Assembly (NCBI GenBank): GCA_003155135.1
Contig: PMFN01000020.1
Coordinates: 1 to 64,000 of the forward strand
Source of the DNA: Acidimicrobiaceae bacterium
Lineage (GTDB): Bacteria; Actinomycetota; Acidimicrobiia; Acidimicrobiales; RAAP-2
Direction: 5' to 3'
DNA length: 64,000 bases
A program made the translations under genes and the position numbers. Under the pieces are notes generated by a model. That model ran no database searches, was not told the origin of the DNA, and was given only the letters and a program-made list of their open reading frames with translations. Positions 43,679 to 51,994 of this stretch are shown here, in pieces. How positions within the stretch are numbered: the first letter of the stretch is position 1; every line of letters begins with the position of its first letter.

Positions 43679-44447
43679 GCTCGCGGTGGCCCAGCCCGAG
43701 TCGGAGGACGCACTCGAGGTGAACTCGGTGTCCGTGCGCTTCGGCGGCGTGGCCGCGCTCTCGAACGTCTCGCTACGAGTCCATGCCGGGGTGGTCACCG
43801 GGCTGATCGGCCCGAACGGCGCCGGCAAGACAACACTGTTCAACGTCGTGAGCGGTCTGCAGCGTCCGAATCACGGCGAGGTGTACATCGATGGGCGCGA
43901 CGTCACCCGCCTCGGTCCCCATCGCCGGGCCCGCCTGGGATTGGCCCGGACCTTCCAGCGCCTCGAACTGTTCGGGACGCTCTCGGCCCTCGACAACGTG
44001 CGCGTCGGCCTCGAGGCGCGCCACCGGGAGTCCGATGTCGACGAGCTCGACACAGCCGAGAAGTTGCTCGAACGCGTCGGCGTCCATGCCCGACGCGACA
44101 CCCAGGTGGGATCGTTGCCGACCGGCACGGCACGCCTCGTCGAGCTGGCGCGGGCCCTGTCGATCAGCCCCAAGGTGCTGCTGCTCGACGAACCATGCTC
44201 GGGCCTTGACGATTCGGAGAGCGAGGCGCTCGGCGCCCTGCTCCGCGGCCTCGCCCAGGAGGGCCGGTCCATCCTGCTGGTCGAGCACGACACCGACCTC
44301 GTGCTCAAGATCTGCGACCACATCTACGTGCTCGACTTCGGCGAGATCATCGCCTCAGGCAGCCCCGAGGTGATCCGAGCCGACCCGGCCGTCCAGGCCG
44401 CGTACCTCGGCCACCTGGACGCGCCCGAAACCGGGCCCCTCAGCTGA
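43665..44447 (+). CDS. livG: ABC ATP-binding protein LivG-like
   Basis: A 260-residue ATPase: Walker A GPNGAGKTT (49-57), Q-loop Q98 in ARTFQRLELF, Walker B VLLLDEP (171-177) and switch H208 (LLVEHDTD). The signature is LPTGTARLVELARAL, not the usual LSGGQ-like LSYGQQRR; only the Gly is kept. Such a relaxed signature is worth noting, because the partner LivF has a regular one. The GTG 43665 start is inside the permease 3' end; GAAGGG lies 7 nt upstream and GTG 43650 is an alternative. Confidence 0.88.
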   Translation: MSSAELAVAQPESEDALEVNSVSVRFGGVAALSNVSLRVHAGVVTGLIGPNGAGKTTLFNVVSGLQRPNHGEVYIDGRDVTRLGPHRRARLGLARTFQRLELFGTLSALDNVRVGLEARHRESDVDELDTAEKLLERVGVHARRDTQVGSLPTGTARLVELARALSISPKVLLLDEPCSGLDDSESEALGALLRGLAQEGRSILLVEHDTDLVLKICDHIYVLDFGEIIASGSPEVIRADPAVQAAYLGHLDAPETGPLS

Positions 44448-45172
44448 TGCGGGCCACCATCCTTACGACCGCGCCGGCCGTCCGCTTCGAGGGGGTGCGG
44501 GCCTCTTACGGGCGGATCGAGGCCCTCTACGGGGTGGACCTCGAGGTGCCGGCCGGCAGCATCTTCGCCGTGCTAGGGCCGAACGGGGCGGGCAAGTCGA
44601 CGCTGCTCAAAGTGGCGAGCGGCCAGCTGCGGCCGACGGCCGGGACCCTCAAGATCGAGGGCCTCTCCGTGCGGCGGGTCTCACCGGAGGCCTTCGCCCG
44701 CAGCGGCGTCTGCGCCATTCCCGAGGGACGCGGAGTGTTCCCCAACCTCTCGGTGCGCGACAACCTGTCGATGTGGACGTACCAGGGCACCGGCCGGCCC
44801 GAGGCCGAAGAGCGGGCCTACACCCGCTTCCCCCGACTGAAGGAACGGCGCCGACAGCTCGCCGGCACCCTCTCGGGCGGCGAGCAGCAGATGCTTGCCA
44901 TCGCCCGGGCGCTGGTCGGCTCGCCACGGCTGCTGCTCCTCGACGAGATCTCCATGGGGCTCGCACCCATGGTGGTCGGCGAGCTCTACGAGCTGGTCGC
45001 CCACATCGCCGCGGATGGCGTCACCGTGATCGTGGTCGAGCAGTTCGTGTCGACCGCTGTGCGGGTGGCCGACCATGCGGCGATCCTGCTCCACGGCCGG
45101 GTTCACCAGCAGGGGAGCCCCGACGAGATGGCCGAGGCCGCCCTCGGCGCCTACCTCAGCTCCGAGGGTTGA
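44447..45172 (+). CDS. livF: ABC ATP-binding protein LivF-like
   Basis: A 241-residue ATPase: Walker A GPNGAGKST, FARSGVCAIPEGRGVFPNLS (the LivF-specific PEGR), regular signature TLSGGEQQMLAIARAL, Walker B LLLLDEISMGLAP and a switch Glu/Gln in VIVVEQFVSTAV instead of His. The ATG overlaps the livG stop by 1 bp (TGATG). It completes a substrate-binding, permease and two-ATPase importer. It converges on valS with only 12 nt between stops. Confidence 0.93.
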   Translation: MRATILTTAPAVRFEGVRASYGRIEALYGVDLEVPAGSIFAVLGPNGAGKSTLLKVASGQLRPTAGTLKIEGLSVRRVSPEAFARSGVCAIPEGRGVFPNLSVRDNLSMWTYQGTGRPEAEERAYTRFPRLKERRRQLAGTLSGGEQQMLAIARALVGSPRLLLLDEISMGLAPMVVGELYELVAHIAADGVTVIVVEQFVSTAVRVADHAAILLHGRVHQQGSPDEMAEAALGAYLSSEG

Positions 45173-45184
45173 GCTCGCCGCCGC

Positions 45185-47785
45185 TCACTCCTCGGCGGCC
45201 AGCTCGACGAGGACTTCCGGCTCGGCACATTCGGTGAGGACCAGCTCGTCGACGCCGCCGGCGTCGCAGAGGTCACGTCTGGCTGCGGCGAGGGCCCCGA
45301 GGCGCTCGGGCGAGTCACGCACCTCGAGGCGCGCCACCTTGGCCCGCATCGATCGCTTGGCGTTGGTCTTCTCCCTGCGCACCGCGCCGAGCACGCCGGC
45401 CGCCACTTCCAAGACGTCGGCTGCGCCGGCCTGCTCGGCGAAGGCGAGCTCTTCTGTGACCGGCCATGGCGCATGGTGCACCGAGCCCTCCTGCCACCAG
45501 CTCCAGACCTCTTCGGTGACGAAGGGGAGGAACGGGGCGAAGAGGCGCAGCTGCGTCGAGAGGGCGACCGCCAGGGCGGTGCGCGCCGAGATGGCGTCTC
45601 GGTCGTCGTCGGCGCCGTAGGCACGCGTCTTGACGAGCTCGAGGTAGTCGTCACAGAAGGCCCAGAAGAACGTCTCGGTCCGCTCGAGGGCACGGGCATA
45701 GTCGTACTCCTCGAGCGCGGCGGTGGCATCGGCCACGACGGTGGCCAGCCGGGCGATCATCGCCCGGTCGATCGGGGCAACGATGGCGGCCGAATCGGGC
45801 ACGGCCTGCCCGGCGAGCCGGCTGAGTGCGAAGCGAGACGCGTTGAGCACCTTGATGGCGAGGCGCCGACCGATCTTGACCTGGCCTTCGTCGACAGCCG
45901 TGTCGGTGCCGGGGCGCCCGTTGGCCGCCCAGTAGCGAAGGGCGTCGGCGCCGTGGCTCTCGATGAGGGGGAGGGGCGTCACCACGTTCCCCTTGGACTT
46001 CGCCATCTTCTTGCGGTCCGGGTCGAGGACCCAGCCGGAGATGGCCGCGTTCGCCCACGGCAGCGTGCCGTGCGCCAGCTCGGCGCGCACGATGGTGCTG
46101 AAGAGCCAGGTCCGGATGATCTCGTGGGCCTGGGGCCGAAGGTCCATCGGGAACACCCGGGCGAACAGGTCGGGGTCGTCCGCCCACCCCCCGGCGATCT
46201 GTGGGGTGAGCGAGGAGGTTGCCCACGTGTCCATGACATCGGGATCGCCGAGGAAGCCCCCCGGCAGATTGCGCTGGGACTCCTCGTAGCCACTCGGGGT
46301 ATCCGTCGACGGATCGATCGGCAGGTGCTCGGGCTCAGGTGCGAGGGGCTGGGCGAAGTTGACCGAGCCGTCCTCTCCGATCGGGTACCACAGCGGGAAC
46401 GGCACGCCGAAGAACCGCTGCCGGCTGATGTTCCAGTCCGAATTGAGACCCTCGACCCAAGAGCGGTAGCGATGCGCCATGTAGGACGGGTGCCACGCCA
46501 GCTCCTCGCCGCGCTCGAGCAGCTTGTCGCGAAGTGGCAGCGTGGCGACGAACCACTGGCGTGACGAGACGATCTCGAGTGGTCGTTCGCCCCGCTCGTA
46601 GAACTTGACCTGGTGCGTGATGGCTCGGGCCTCGCCGAGCAGGGCGCCATCGGCGGCCAACAGCTCGATGATGCGCCGCTGGGCGGCCTTGACCGACTTG
46701 CCGACGAGTTCGGCGTAGTTGGCGCCGGCGCGCCCGGGGTCGGTCGAGCTGAACTCGCCCTCGCCCCAGTGGACCGGTTCGAGCCGGCCGTCCCGGCCCA
46801 CGATGGTGCGGGTGGGGAGGTCAAGCTCACGCCACCAGATGACGTCGGTCGTGTCGCCGAATGTGCAGATCATGGCGATGCCCGACCCCTTCTCGGGATC
46901 TGCCAACTCGTGGGCGACGACCGGGACGCGCGCGCCGAAGAGCGGGGTGAGGACGTCGCTGCCGAACAGCGGCTGGTAGCGGGCGTCGTCGGGGTGGGCG
47001 ACGAGGGCCACGCAGGCGGCCAGCAGTTCGGGCCGCGTCGTCTCGATCTCGACGGCACCGTTCCCGTCCACGCGGTCGAAGGCGATGCGGTGGTAGGCGC
47101 CGGGCTGCTCGCGGTCTTCGAGCTCGGCTTGGGACACGGCGGTACGAAAGTCCACGTCCCACAGTGTCGGGGCCTCCCGCTGATAGACATGGCCGGCAGC
47201 GAGGAGGTCCAAGAAGCTCCGCTGGGACGTCCGCCGGGCCCGCTCGCCGATGGTGGTGTAGGCGAGCCGCCAGTCGACCGACAGCCCGAGTCGGCGCCAG
47301 AGGGTCTCGAACGCCTTCTCGTCCTCCTCGGTCAAGGTGAGGCAGAGCTCGACGAAGTTCGGGCGTGACACCGCGATCGGATCCTTCGGCGGCGTCGCCG
47401 GCGGCTCGAAGTTGGGCTCATAGGGCAGGCTCGGGTCGCAACGGACGCCATAGAACATCTGCACGCGGCGCTCAGTCGGGAGCCCGTTGTCGTCGAAGCC
47501 CATTGGATAGAAGACGCGCTTGCCGCGCATCCGCTGGAAGCGGGCGATGGTGTCGGTGTGGGTGTAGGAGAACACGTGGCCGATGTGCAGCGAGCCCGAC
47601 ACCGTCGGCGGCGGCGTGTCGATCGAGAAGACGTCGGGCCGGGCGGCGCTGCGGTCGAAGCGGTAGGTGCCGTGCTCCTCCCAGGCCTCGGTCCATCGCT
47701 CTTCGAGGCCATCGAGGCTCGGGCGCTCGGGGATCCGAGATGGTGCGGACGACGCTGCGTCAGCCGAGGTTTGGGACGAGTTCAT
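45185..47785 (-). CDS. valS: Valyl-tRNA synthetase
   Basis: An 866-residue class-Ia synthetase charging tRNA-Val. HIGH is at 67-70 (SGSLHIGHVFSY). The editing domain CP1 spans about 200-400 (ETTRPELLAACVALVAHPDD). The KMSKS loop is KMAKS near 592 in DRKKMAKSKGNVV. The anticodon-binding domain and a short C-terminal arm follow. It begins at ATG 47785, 20 nt from the divergent cysS start, sharing a symmetric -10 with it; no Shine-Dalgarno precedes the ATG, so translation is probably near-leaderless. It is essential. Confidence 0.97.
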   Translation of the reverse strand: MNSSQTSADAASSAPSRIPERPSLDGLEERWTEAWEEHGTYRFDRSAARPDVFSIDTPPPTVSGSLHIGHVFSYTHTDTIARFQRMRGKRVFYPMGFDDNGLPTERRVQMFYGVRCDPSLPYEPNFEPPATPPKDPIAVSRPNFVELCLTLTEEDEKAFETLWRRLGLSVDWRLAYTTIGERARRTSQRSFLDLLAAGHVYQREAPTLWDVDFRTAVSQAELEDREQPGAYHRIAFDRVDGNGAVEIETTRPELLAACVALVAHPDDARYQPLFGSDVLTPLFGARVPVVAHELADPEKGSGIAMICTFGDTTDVIWWRELDLPTRTIVGRDGRLEPVHWGEGEFSSTDPGRAGANYAELVGKSVKAAQRRIIELLAADGALLGEARAITHQVKFYERGERPLEIVSSRQWFVATLPLRDKLLERGEELAWHPSYMAHRYRSWVEGLNSDWNISRQRFFGVPFPLWYPIGEDGSVNFAQPLAPEPEHLPIDPSTDTPSGYEESQRNLPGGFLGDPDVMDTWATSSLTPQIAGGWADDPDLFARVFPMDLRPQAHEIIRTWLFSTIVRAELAHGTLPWANAAISGWVLDPDRKKMAKSKGNVVTPLPLIESHGADALRYWAANGRPGTDTAVDEGQVKIGRRLAIKVLNASRFALSRLAGQAVPDSAAIVAPIDRAMIARLATVVADATAALEEYDYARALERTETFFWAFCDDYLELVKTRAYGADDDRDAISARTALAVALSTQLRLFAPFLPFVTEEVWSWWQEGSVHHAPWPVTEELAFAEQAGAADVLEVAAGVLGAVRREKTNAKRSMRAKVARLEVRDSPERLGALAAARRDLCDAGGVDELVLTECAEPEVLVELAAEE

Positions 47786-47793
47786 GATCGCGT

Positions 47794-47800
47794 TACCGTA
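47794..47800. promoter_or_regulatory. Symmetric -10 (TANNNTA) shared by valS and cysS
   Basis: The 7-mer TACCGTA reads as TACCGT on the plus strand, 6 nt before cysS GTG 47806. On the minus strand it reads as TACGGT, 9 nt before valS ATG 47785. Only 20 nt separate the two start codons, so both promoters must overlap here. Both transcripts would lack a ribosome-binding site. Confidence 0.65.
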
Positions 47801-47805
47801 CCTGC

Positions 47806-49200
47806 GTGCTGCGCCTCCACGACACTGCGACCGCCTCCGTGCGCCCGGTCGAGCTCCGAGAGCCCGGGCAGGTCTCGATGTACGTGTGCGGCCCGACGGT
47901 CTACGACTACCCCCACCTCGGCCATGGGCGCTTCACCCTCGTCTTCGACGTCCTGCGCCGCTACCTGCTGTTCTTGGGCCTCGATGTCACCTACGTCTCG
48001 AACATCACCGACATCGACGACAACATCATCAAGCGTGCAGCCGAAGAGGGGCGCAGCGAGGAAGAGGTCACCGAGGAGTACGAGGCAGCATGGTGGGAGG
48101 CCATGGATGCCCTCGGCGTCCTTCGCCCGACGGCGACGCCGCACGCCACGGATTACGTGGACGACATGGTGTCGCTCGTGGGCGATCTCATGGCGCGTGG
48201 CGTGGCCTATGAGACCAGCGACGGGGTCTACCTCGATGTCGACAAGGTGCCCGGCTACGGACTCCTCGCCGGCCAGCCCCTCGACTCGCTGCGGGCGGGC
48301 GCCCGGGTGGAGGGCAACGACGAGAAGCGTTCGCCGCTCGACTTCGTCCTGTGGAAGCGGGCGAAACCCGGCGAGCCGCAGTGGGCCGCACCCTTCGGTG
48401 CGGGGCGCCCGGGCTGGCACACCGAGTGCGTGGTCATGTCCCTCGACCTGCTCGGGGACGGGTTCGACATCCACGGGGGCGGCCAGGACCTGAAGTTCCC
48501 CCACCACGAGAACGAGCGCGCCCAGGCCGTCGCCGAGGGGCGCCCCTTCGCCCGCCACTGGGTGCACAACGGCTGGGTGGTGGTCGACGGGGAGAAGATG
48601 TCCAAGTCGTTGGGTAACTTCACGTCGCTCACCGACCTGTTGGCCCAAAGGGACGGCCGCGCCTACCGGCTCCTCGTGTTGCGGTCCCACTACCGCTCGC
48701 CCATCGAGGTCACCGCCGCCACCATCGCCGACGCCGAGGAGGCGCTGGTGCGCCTCGACAACCTGGCCCGACGTTTTTCGCTCGCCGATCCGCTCGCCGA
48801 CGGGGGCTACGTGGTCGATGGCGTCGGCGCCGGTGCCGATCTCGACCCGTCCGCGGTCGAACGGTTCCGTCTCGCGCTCGACGACGACCTCGACACGGCG
48901 GCGGCGACGGCGGGGATCTTCGACCTCGCACGGCGTGCGAACTCGGCCATGGACGCCGGTGACGAGGCCGGTGCGGAGCTGGCGGCGCGCACCGCCGCCG
49001 TGCTGGCGGCGGCGCTCGGGCTGGCTGTTCGGCCCGCGGATGTGGCCCCTGACGACGAGAGCTTGGCCCTCGCTGCCGAGCGCGACGCGGCGCGAGCCGC
49101 TCGGGACTGGGCACGCGCCGACGAGCTCAGGGCGGTGCTGTCCGAGCGTGGCTGGGCCGTCGAGGACGGCCAAGCCGGCACGGTGCTGCGGCGTCGCTGA
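47806..49200 (+). CDS. cysS: Cysteinyl-tRNA synthetase
   Basis: A 464-residue class-I synthetase. The zinc-site C28 (MYVCGPTVYDYPHLGHGR) and HLGH at 37-40 are in the N-terminal fold. GGGQDLKFPHHENERAQ supplies the other zinc ligands. KMSKS is at about 265 (DGEKMSKSLGNFTS). The C-terminal helical DALR-like domain closes the protein. GTG start, leaderless. It is the real CysS rather than the mycothiol ligase MshC, since the KMSKS and full helical C-terminal domain are present and the length fits CysS. Confidence 0.93.
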   Translation: MLRLHDTATASVRPVELREPGQVSMYVCGPTVYDYPHLGHGRFTLVFDVLRRYLLFLGLDVTYVSNITDIDDNIIKRAAEEGRSEEEVTEEYEAAWWEAMDALGVLRPTATPHATDYVDDMVSLVGDLMARGVAYETSDGVYLDVDKVPGYGLLAGQPLDSLRAGARVEGNDEKRSPLDFVLWKRAKPGEPQWAAPFGAGRPGWHTECVVMSLDLLGDGFDIHGGGQDLKFPHHENERAQAVAEGRPFARHWVHNGWVVVDGEKMSKSLGNFTSLTDLLAQRDGRAYRLLVLRSHYRSPIEVTAATIADAEEALVRLDNLARRFSLADPLADGGYVVDGVGAGADLDPSAVERFRLALDDDLDTAAATAGIFDLARRANSAMDAGDEAGAELAARTAAVLAAALGLAVRPADVAPDDESLALAAERDAARAARDWARADELRAVLSERGWAVEDGQAGTVLRRR

Positions 49201-49260
49201 ACAGCCATTGTGACGGGCGGGTGAACAGTCACCGCCGAACTAGGTTGTACAAAAAACTAC

Positions 49261-49328
49261 TGCTATGGTCCCGCTTCGAAGTAACGGGGGGATCGAACAG
49301 GGGTCCTCCCCTCAACCGGCATTGCCGG
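49261..49328 (+). promoter_or_regulatory. Extended -10 and structured leader of the cold-shock gene
   Basis: TGC-TATGGT (49261-49269) is an extended -10; the preceding TTGTACAAAAAACTAC is AT-rich. The leader carries GAAGTAAC, six G and ATCGA (49278-49296), CAGGGGTC, a hairpin AGGGG-TCCT-CCCCT (49299-49312) and a second CCGGC-ATT-GCCGG (49316-49328). A structured leader of about 80 nt is in line with cold-shock genes elsewhere; a thermosensor role is inference. Confidence 0.55.
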
Positions 49329-49354
49329 ACGGCAGAAGAAGGGGGATCGCCACC

Positions 49355-49564
49355 GTGGCATCCGGAACGGTCAAGTGGTTCAACTCTGAGAAGGGCTACG
49401 GGTTCCTGTCCCAGCCCGATGGCGGCGCAGATGTCTTCGTGCATCACACGGCCATCCAGATGAACGGCTACCGGGTCCTCGAAGAGGGCCAGGCAGTCGA
49501 GTTCGAGGTCGAAGAGGGCCCGAAGGGGCTTATGGCGAAGGACGTGCGGCCGACCGGTTCCTGA
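49355..49564 (+). CDS. cspA: Cold-shock protein (CspA-type CSD)
   Basis: A 69-residue single-stranded nucleic-acid chaperone, the usual CSD length. RNP1 is KGYGFLSQ and RNP2 is DVFVHHTAI. It starts [17 protein letters not shown], and the GTG at 49355 is the natural start. GAAGGGGGATC upstream acts as a ribosome-binding site. The long, structured leader and its GGGGGGATCGA motif distinguish it. It is monocistronic, between cysS and the acyl-CoA dehydrogenase gene. Confidence 0.92.
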   Translation: MASGTVKWFNSEKGYGFLSQPDGGADVFVHHTAIQMNGYRVLEEGQAVEFEVEEGPKGLMAKDVRPTGS

Positions 49565-49700
49565 GCCACTCGCTGCCCGACGCCGGGCCGCTCCGTCGTG
49601 CACCACCGATCGCAGGCCTAGTTCGTCGCGCCCGCGAGTCCCCGCGGTGCCATCGTTCCCCCTGGTTGCAGGCCATGGTGGCGGCGGGGGCATGAGGCGG

Positions 49701-49716
49701 GTTACTATGAAGTAAC
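49701..49716 (+). promoter_or_regulatory. Promoter and operator for acyl-CoA dehydrogenase
   Basis: GTTACT-ATGA-AGTAAC is a perfect 6-bp inverted repeat. The -10-like TACTAT (49703-49708) lies inside it, so a bound repressor would block initiation. The right half continues as GAAGTAAC-N6-ATCGA, the same arrangement as in the cold-shock leader at 49278-49296. A further hairpin GGCCCGG-GAGTA-CCGGGCC (49779-49797) precedes the ATG. The cognate regulator is unknown; the TetR at 59034 is one candidate. Confidence 0.5.
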
Positions 49717-49816
49717 AAGGGAATCGACCGTCGGACTCTGGCGGGGTACCGGGAAGGCCGGTGCCACCCTTGGTGACTGGCCCGGGAGTACCGGGCCTTG
49801 AGCGACGGAGGCCGAA

Positions 49817-51031
49817 ATGTCCGACTTCTCGATGGAACTCAACGAGGATCAGATCCAGATCCAAAAGTGGGTCCACGACTTCGCCGAGACGGTCGTCCGG
49901 CCGGCCGCGCATGAATGGGACGAGCGCGAAGAGACGCCGTGGCCCATCATCAAAGAGGCGGCCAACATCGGGCTGTACTCGTTCGACTTCATCGCCAACT
50001 GCTTCGCTGACCCGACGGGTCTCACGATGGCCATCGCCAACGAGGAGATGAGTTGGGGCGACGCAGGCATCGCCCTGTCGATCTTCGGCTCGACCCTGGC
50101 GGTCGCCGGCATCTTCGCCAACGGCACGCCCGAGCAGCAGGCTGAGTGGATCCCCCAGTGCTTCGGCACTCCCGATGACATCAAGCTGGCGGCGTTCGGT
50201 GTGTCGGAGCCCGACGCCGGCTCGGATGTCTCCTCGCTCAAGACCCGGGCGGTCTATGACGAGGCCACCGACGAATGGGTGCTGAACGGCACGAAGACGT
50301 GGATCACCAATGGCGGCATCGCCAACACGCACGTGATCGTCGCCTCGGTCGACCCGGCACTCGGGAGCCGCGGGCAGGCGAGCTTCGTCATCCCGGAGGG
50401 CACGCCGGGCATCAGCCAGGGCCAGAAGTTCCAGAAGATGGGGATCCGCGCCTCGCACACCGCCGAGGTCGTCCTCGCCGACTGCCGGGTCCCAGGACGC
50501 TGTCTGCTCGGTGGCAAGGAGAAACTCGACGAGCGCATGGCCAGGGCGCGTGAAGGTAAGAAGTCCTCGGTGCAGGCGGCAATGGCAACGTTCGAGGCGT
50601 CACGCCCGCTCGTCGGGGCTCAGGCGGTCGGTATCGCGCGTGCCGCGTACGAGTACTCGCTCGACTACGCGAAGGAACGCAAGCAGTTCGGCCGGGCCAT
50701 CATCGAGAACCAGGCGATCGCCTTCAAGCTGGCGGACATGAAGATGGCGATCGACGCCGCCCGCTTACTGGTCTACCGGGCAGCGTGGATGGCCGCCACT
50801 CGGAAGCGCTTCGAATCGGGCGAAGGCTCGATGTCGAAGCTCTTTGCCGGCGAGACGGCGGTCTGGGTGACCGAGCAGGCCATTCAGATCATGGGCGGCT
50901 ACGGCTACGTGCGCGAGTATCCGGTCGAGCGCTTCCACCGCGACTCGAAGATTTACACGATCTTCGAGGGAACCAGTGAGATCCAAAGATTGATCATCGC
51001 CCGGGCCATCTCCGGGGTGCACATCAAGTAG
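49817..51031 (+). CDS. Acyl-CoA dehydrogenase
   Basis: A 404-residue FAD enzyme that makes trans-2-enoyl-CoA. The N-terminal helical domain, the middle beta domain with [20 protein letters not shown] and [20 protein letters not shown], and the C-terminal helices ([40 protein letters not shown]) are all present. The catalytic base is E384 in [12 protein letters not shown]. It has about 100 nt of leader with a hairpin, GGAGGCCG before the ATG and a palindromic operator at 49701. A paralogous 3' end of this gene occurs at 55790. Confidence 0.95.
   Translation: MSDFSMELNEDQIQIQKWVHDFAETVVRPAAHEWDEREETPWPIIKEAANIGLYSFDFIANCFADPTGLTMAIANEEMSWGDAGIALSIFGSTLAVAGIFANGTPEQQAEWIPQCFGTPDDIKLAAFGVSEPDAGSDVSSLKTRAVYDEATDEWVLNGTKTWITNGGIANTHVIVASVDPALGSRGQASFVIPEGTPGISQGQKFQKMGIRASHTAEVVLADCRVPGRCLLGGKEKLDERMARAREGKKSSVQAAMATFEASRPLVGAQAVGIARAAYEYSLDYAKERKQFGRAIIENQAIAFKLADMKMAIDAARLLVYRAAWMAATRKRFESGEGSMSKLFAGETAVWVTEQAIQIMGGYGYVREYPVERFHRDSKIYTIFEGTSEIQRLIIARAISGVHIK
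50960..51028 (+). repeat. Acyl-CoA-dehydrogenase 3' end, copy 1
   Basis: These 69 nt, the last codons before the stop of the dehydrogenase, match 55790-55858 without gaps at 58 positions by my count. The encoded peptides differ at one residue (Ile to Leu). Copy 2 stands alone about 4.8 kb downstream. The pair bounds the accessory island. Confidence 0.7.
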
Positions 51032-51249
51032 CTGGCCTGGGAGTTTATGGTCGAATGGGTCGGAGCGTCGCGCTCGTGGCTCCGCATTTCTACGGCGCAC
51101 AAATGAGTGCTCACGGCGCAGGAACGGCGGCCGGAGGCGTCGGAGTCCAATCCCATGGGTGAAACTCGACATTTGGTCAGGTGATCAAATGCCGCGGTCA
51201 CCATCGCATCTGGCGTTGACAGCCTGCACGCTGGGGCTCCGCTGCGGGG

Positions 51250-51617
51250 CCACGCCCAGACCCGTGGTGTAACGACGACCACCACATCGATCTTCGGTTG
51301 TTGTGCTAACTGACCTCGGTGAGCTCTGCCAGCTTCACCTCCTCGTCGATCCCGGCGACGACACGGAGCCGTGCTTTGGCGAGGGACTCGACGCCTATGT
51401 AGCGACGGGCGAGGGCCCACTCGTCGTGCTGCCCGGCGAGCACGGCACCGACCAGCCGCAGGACGGCAGACCGGTTGGGGAAGATGCCGACGACGTCGGT
51501 GCGGCGGCGGATCTCCCGGTTGAGACGCTCCTGGGGGTTGTTGGGCCAGATCTGACGCCAGTGCTCCTTCGGGAACGAGGCGAAGGCCAAGATGTCGGCT
51601 TCTGCCTCGACGGGCAT
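51250..51617 (-). mobile_element. IS256-family transposase remnant
   Basis: On the minus strand, 51306-51617 encode about 100 residues of the C-terminal end of an IS256-type (MULE/DDE) transposase. Recognisable pieces are [58 protein letters not shown] and [11 protein letters not shown]. The N-terminal three quarters, including the catalytic Asp residues, are missing; the frame breaks just upstream of the ArsR gene promoter. Beyond the stop, 51253-51280 (CACGCCCAGACCCGTGGTGT) could be the old right-hand terminal repeat. No second end is found. It is immobile. Confidence 0.8.
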
Positions 51618-51636
51618 GGTTGCGCGCCCGGCTTCA

Positions 51637-51657
51637 TATACTCAAGTAAATGCTTGA
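51637..51657 (+). promoter_or_regulatory. ArsR promoter and start-overlapping operator
   Basis: TATACT (51637-51642) lies 7 nt before ATG 51650, giving a leaderless transcript. TCAAG-N6-CTTGA (51642-51657) straddles the start codon as an inverted repeat, a common arrangement for ArsR-type autorepression. Confidence 0.6.
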
Positions 51658-51994
51658 CGAAACGATCGACCTGGATCGGACCTTCCAGGCGCTGGCCGAC
51701 AAGAGCAGGCGCTGCATGGTGGAACGACTCACGTTGGGACCCGCCTCGGTCAGCGAACTGGCAGAGCCCCTGGCGATGTCCCTTGCCGCGGTCGTCCAAC
51801 ACGTGCAGGTCCTCGAAGCGTGCGGAGTTGTGAAGACCGAGAAGGTCGGGAGAACACGAATGTGTCAGATCGAGCCTGCCGCGATGTCCGCCGCTGAGAT
51901 GTGGATCGCCGATCGACGCCGGGGGTGGGGCGCCCGCTTGGACCGACTGGGCGACATCCTGCATGACGTAGCTACTACCGAGGAGGAACCATGA
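51650..51994 (+). CDS. ArsR-family transcriptional regulator
   Basis: A 114-residue winged-helix regulator: FQALADKSRRCMVERLTLGP, then SVSELAEPLAMSLAAVVQHV (recognition helix) and VVKTEKVGRTRMCQI (wing). It has no clear Cys metal site at the usual helix-3 position and belongs to the ArsR group commonly paired with an SRPBCC/AHSA1 gene, as here (4-bp overlap, ATGA). It starts immediately right of the transposase remnant. Its own operator overlaps its start. Confidence 0.88.
   Translation: MLDETIDLDRTFQALADKSRRCMVERLTLGPASVSELAEPLAMSLAAVVQHVQVLEACGVVKTEKVGRTRMCQIEPAAMSAAEMWIADRRRGWGARLDRLGDILHDVATTEEEP

Noticed and set aside
49744-49749. GGGTAC in the acyl-CoA dehydrogenase leader
   Set aside because: No GTTT at 14-17 nt upstream, and a better -10 (TACTAT) lies before it.
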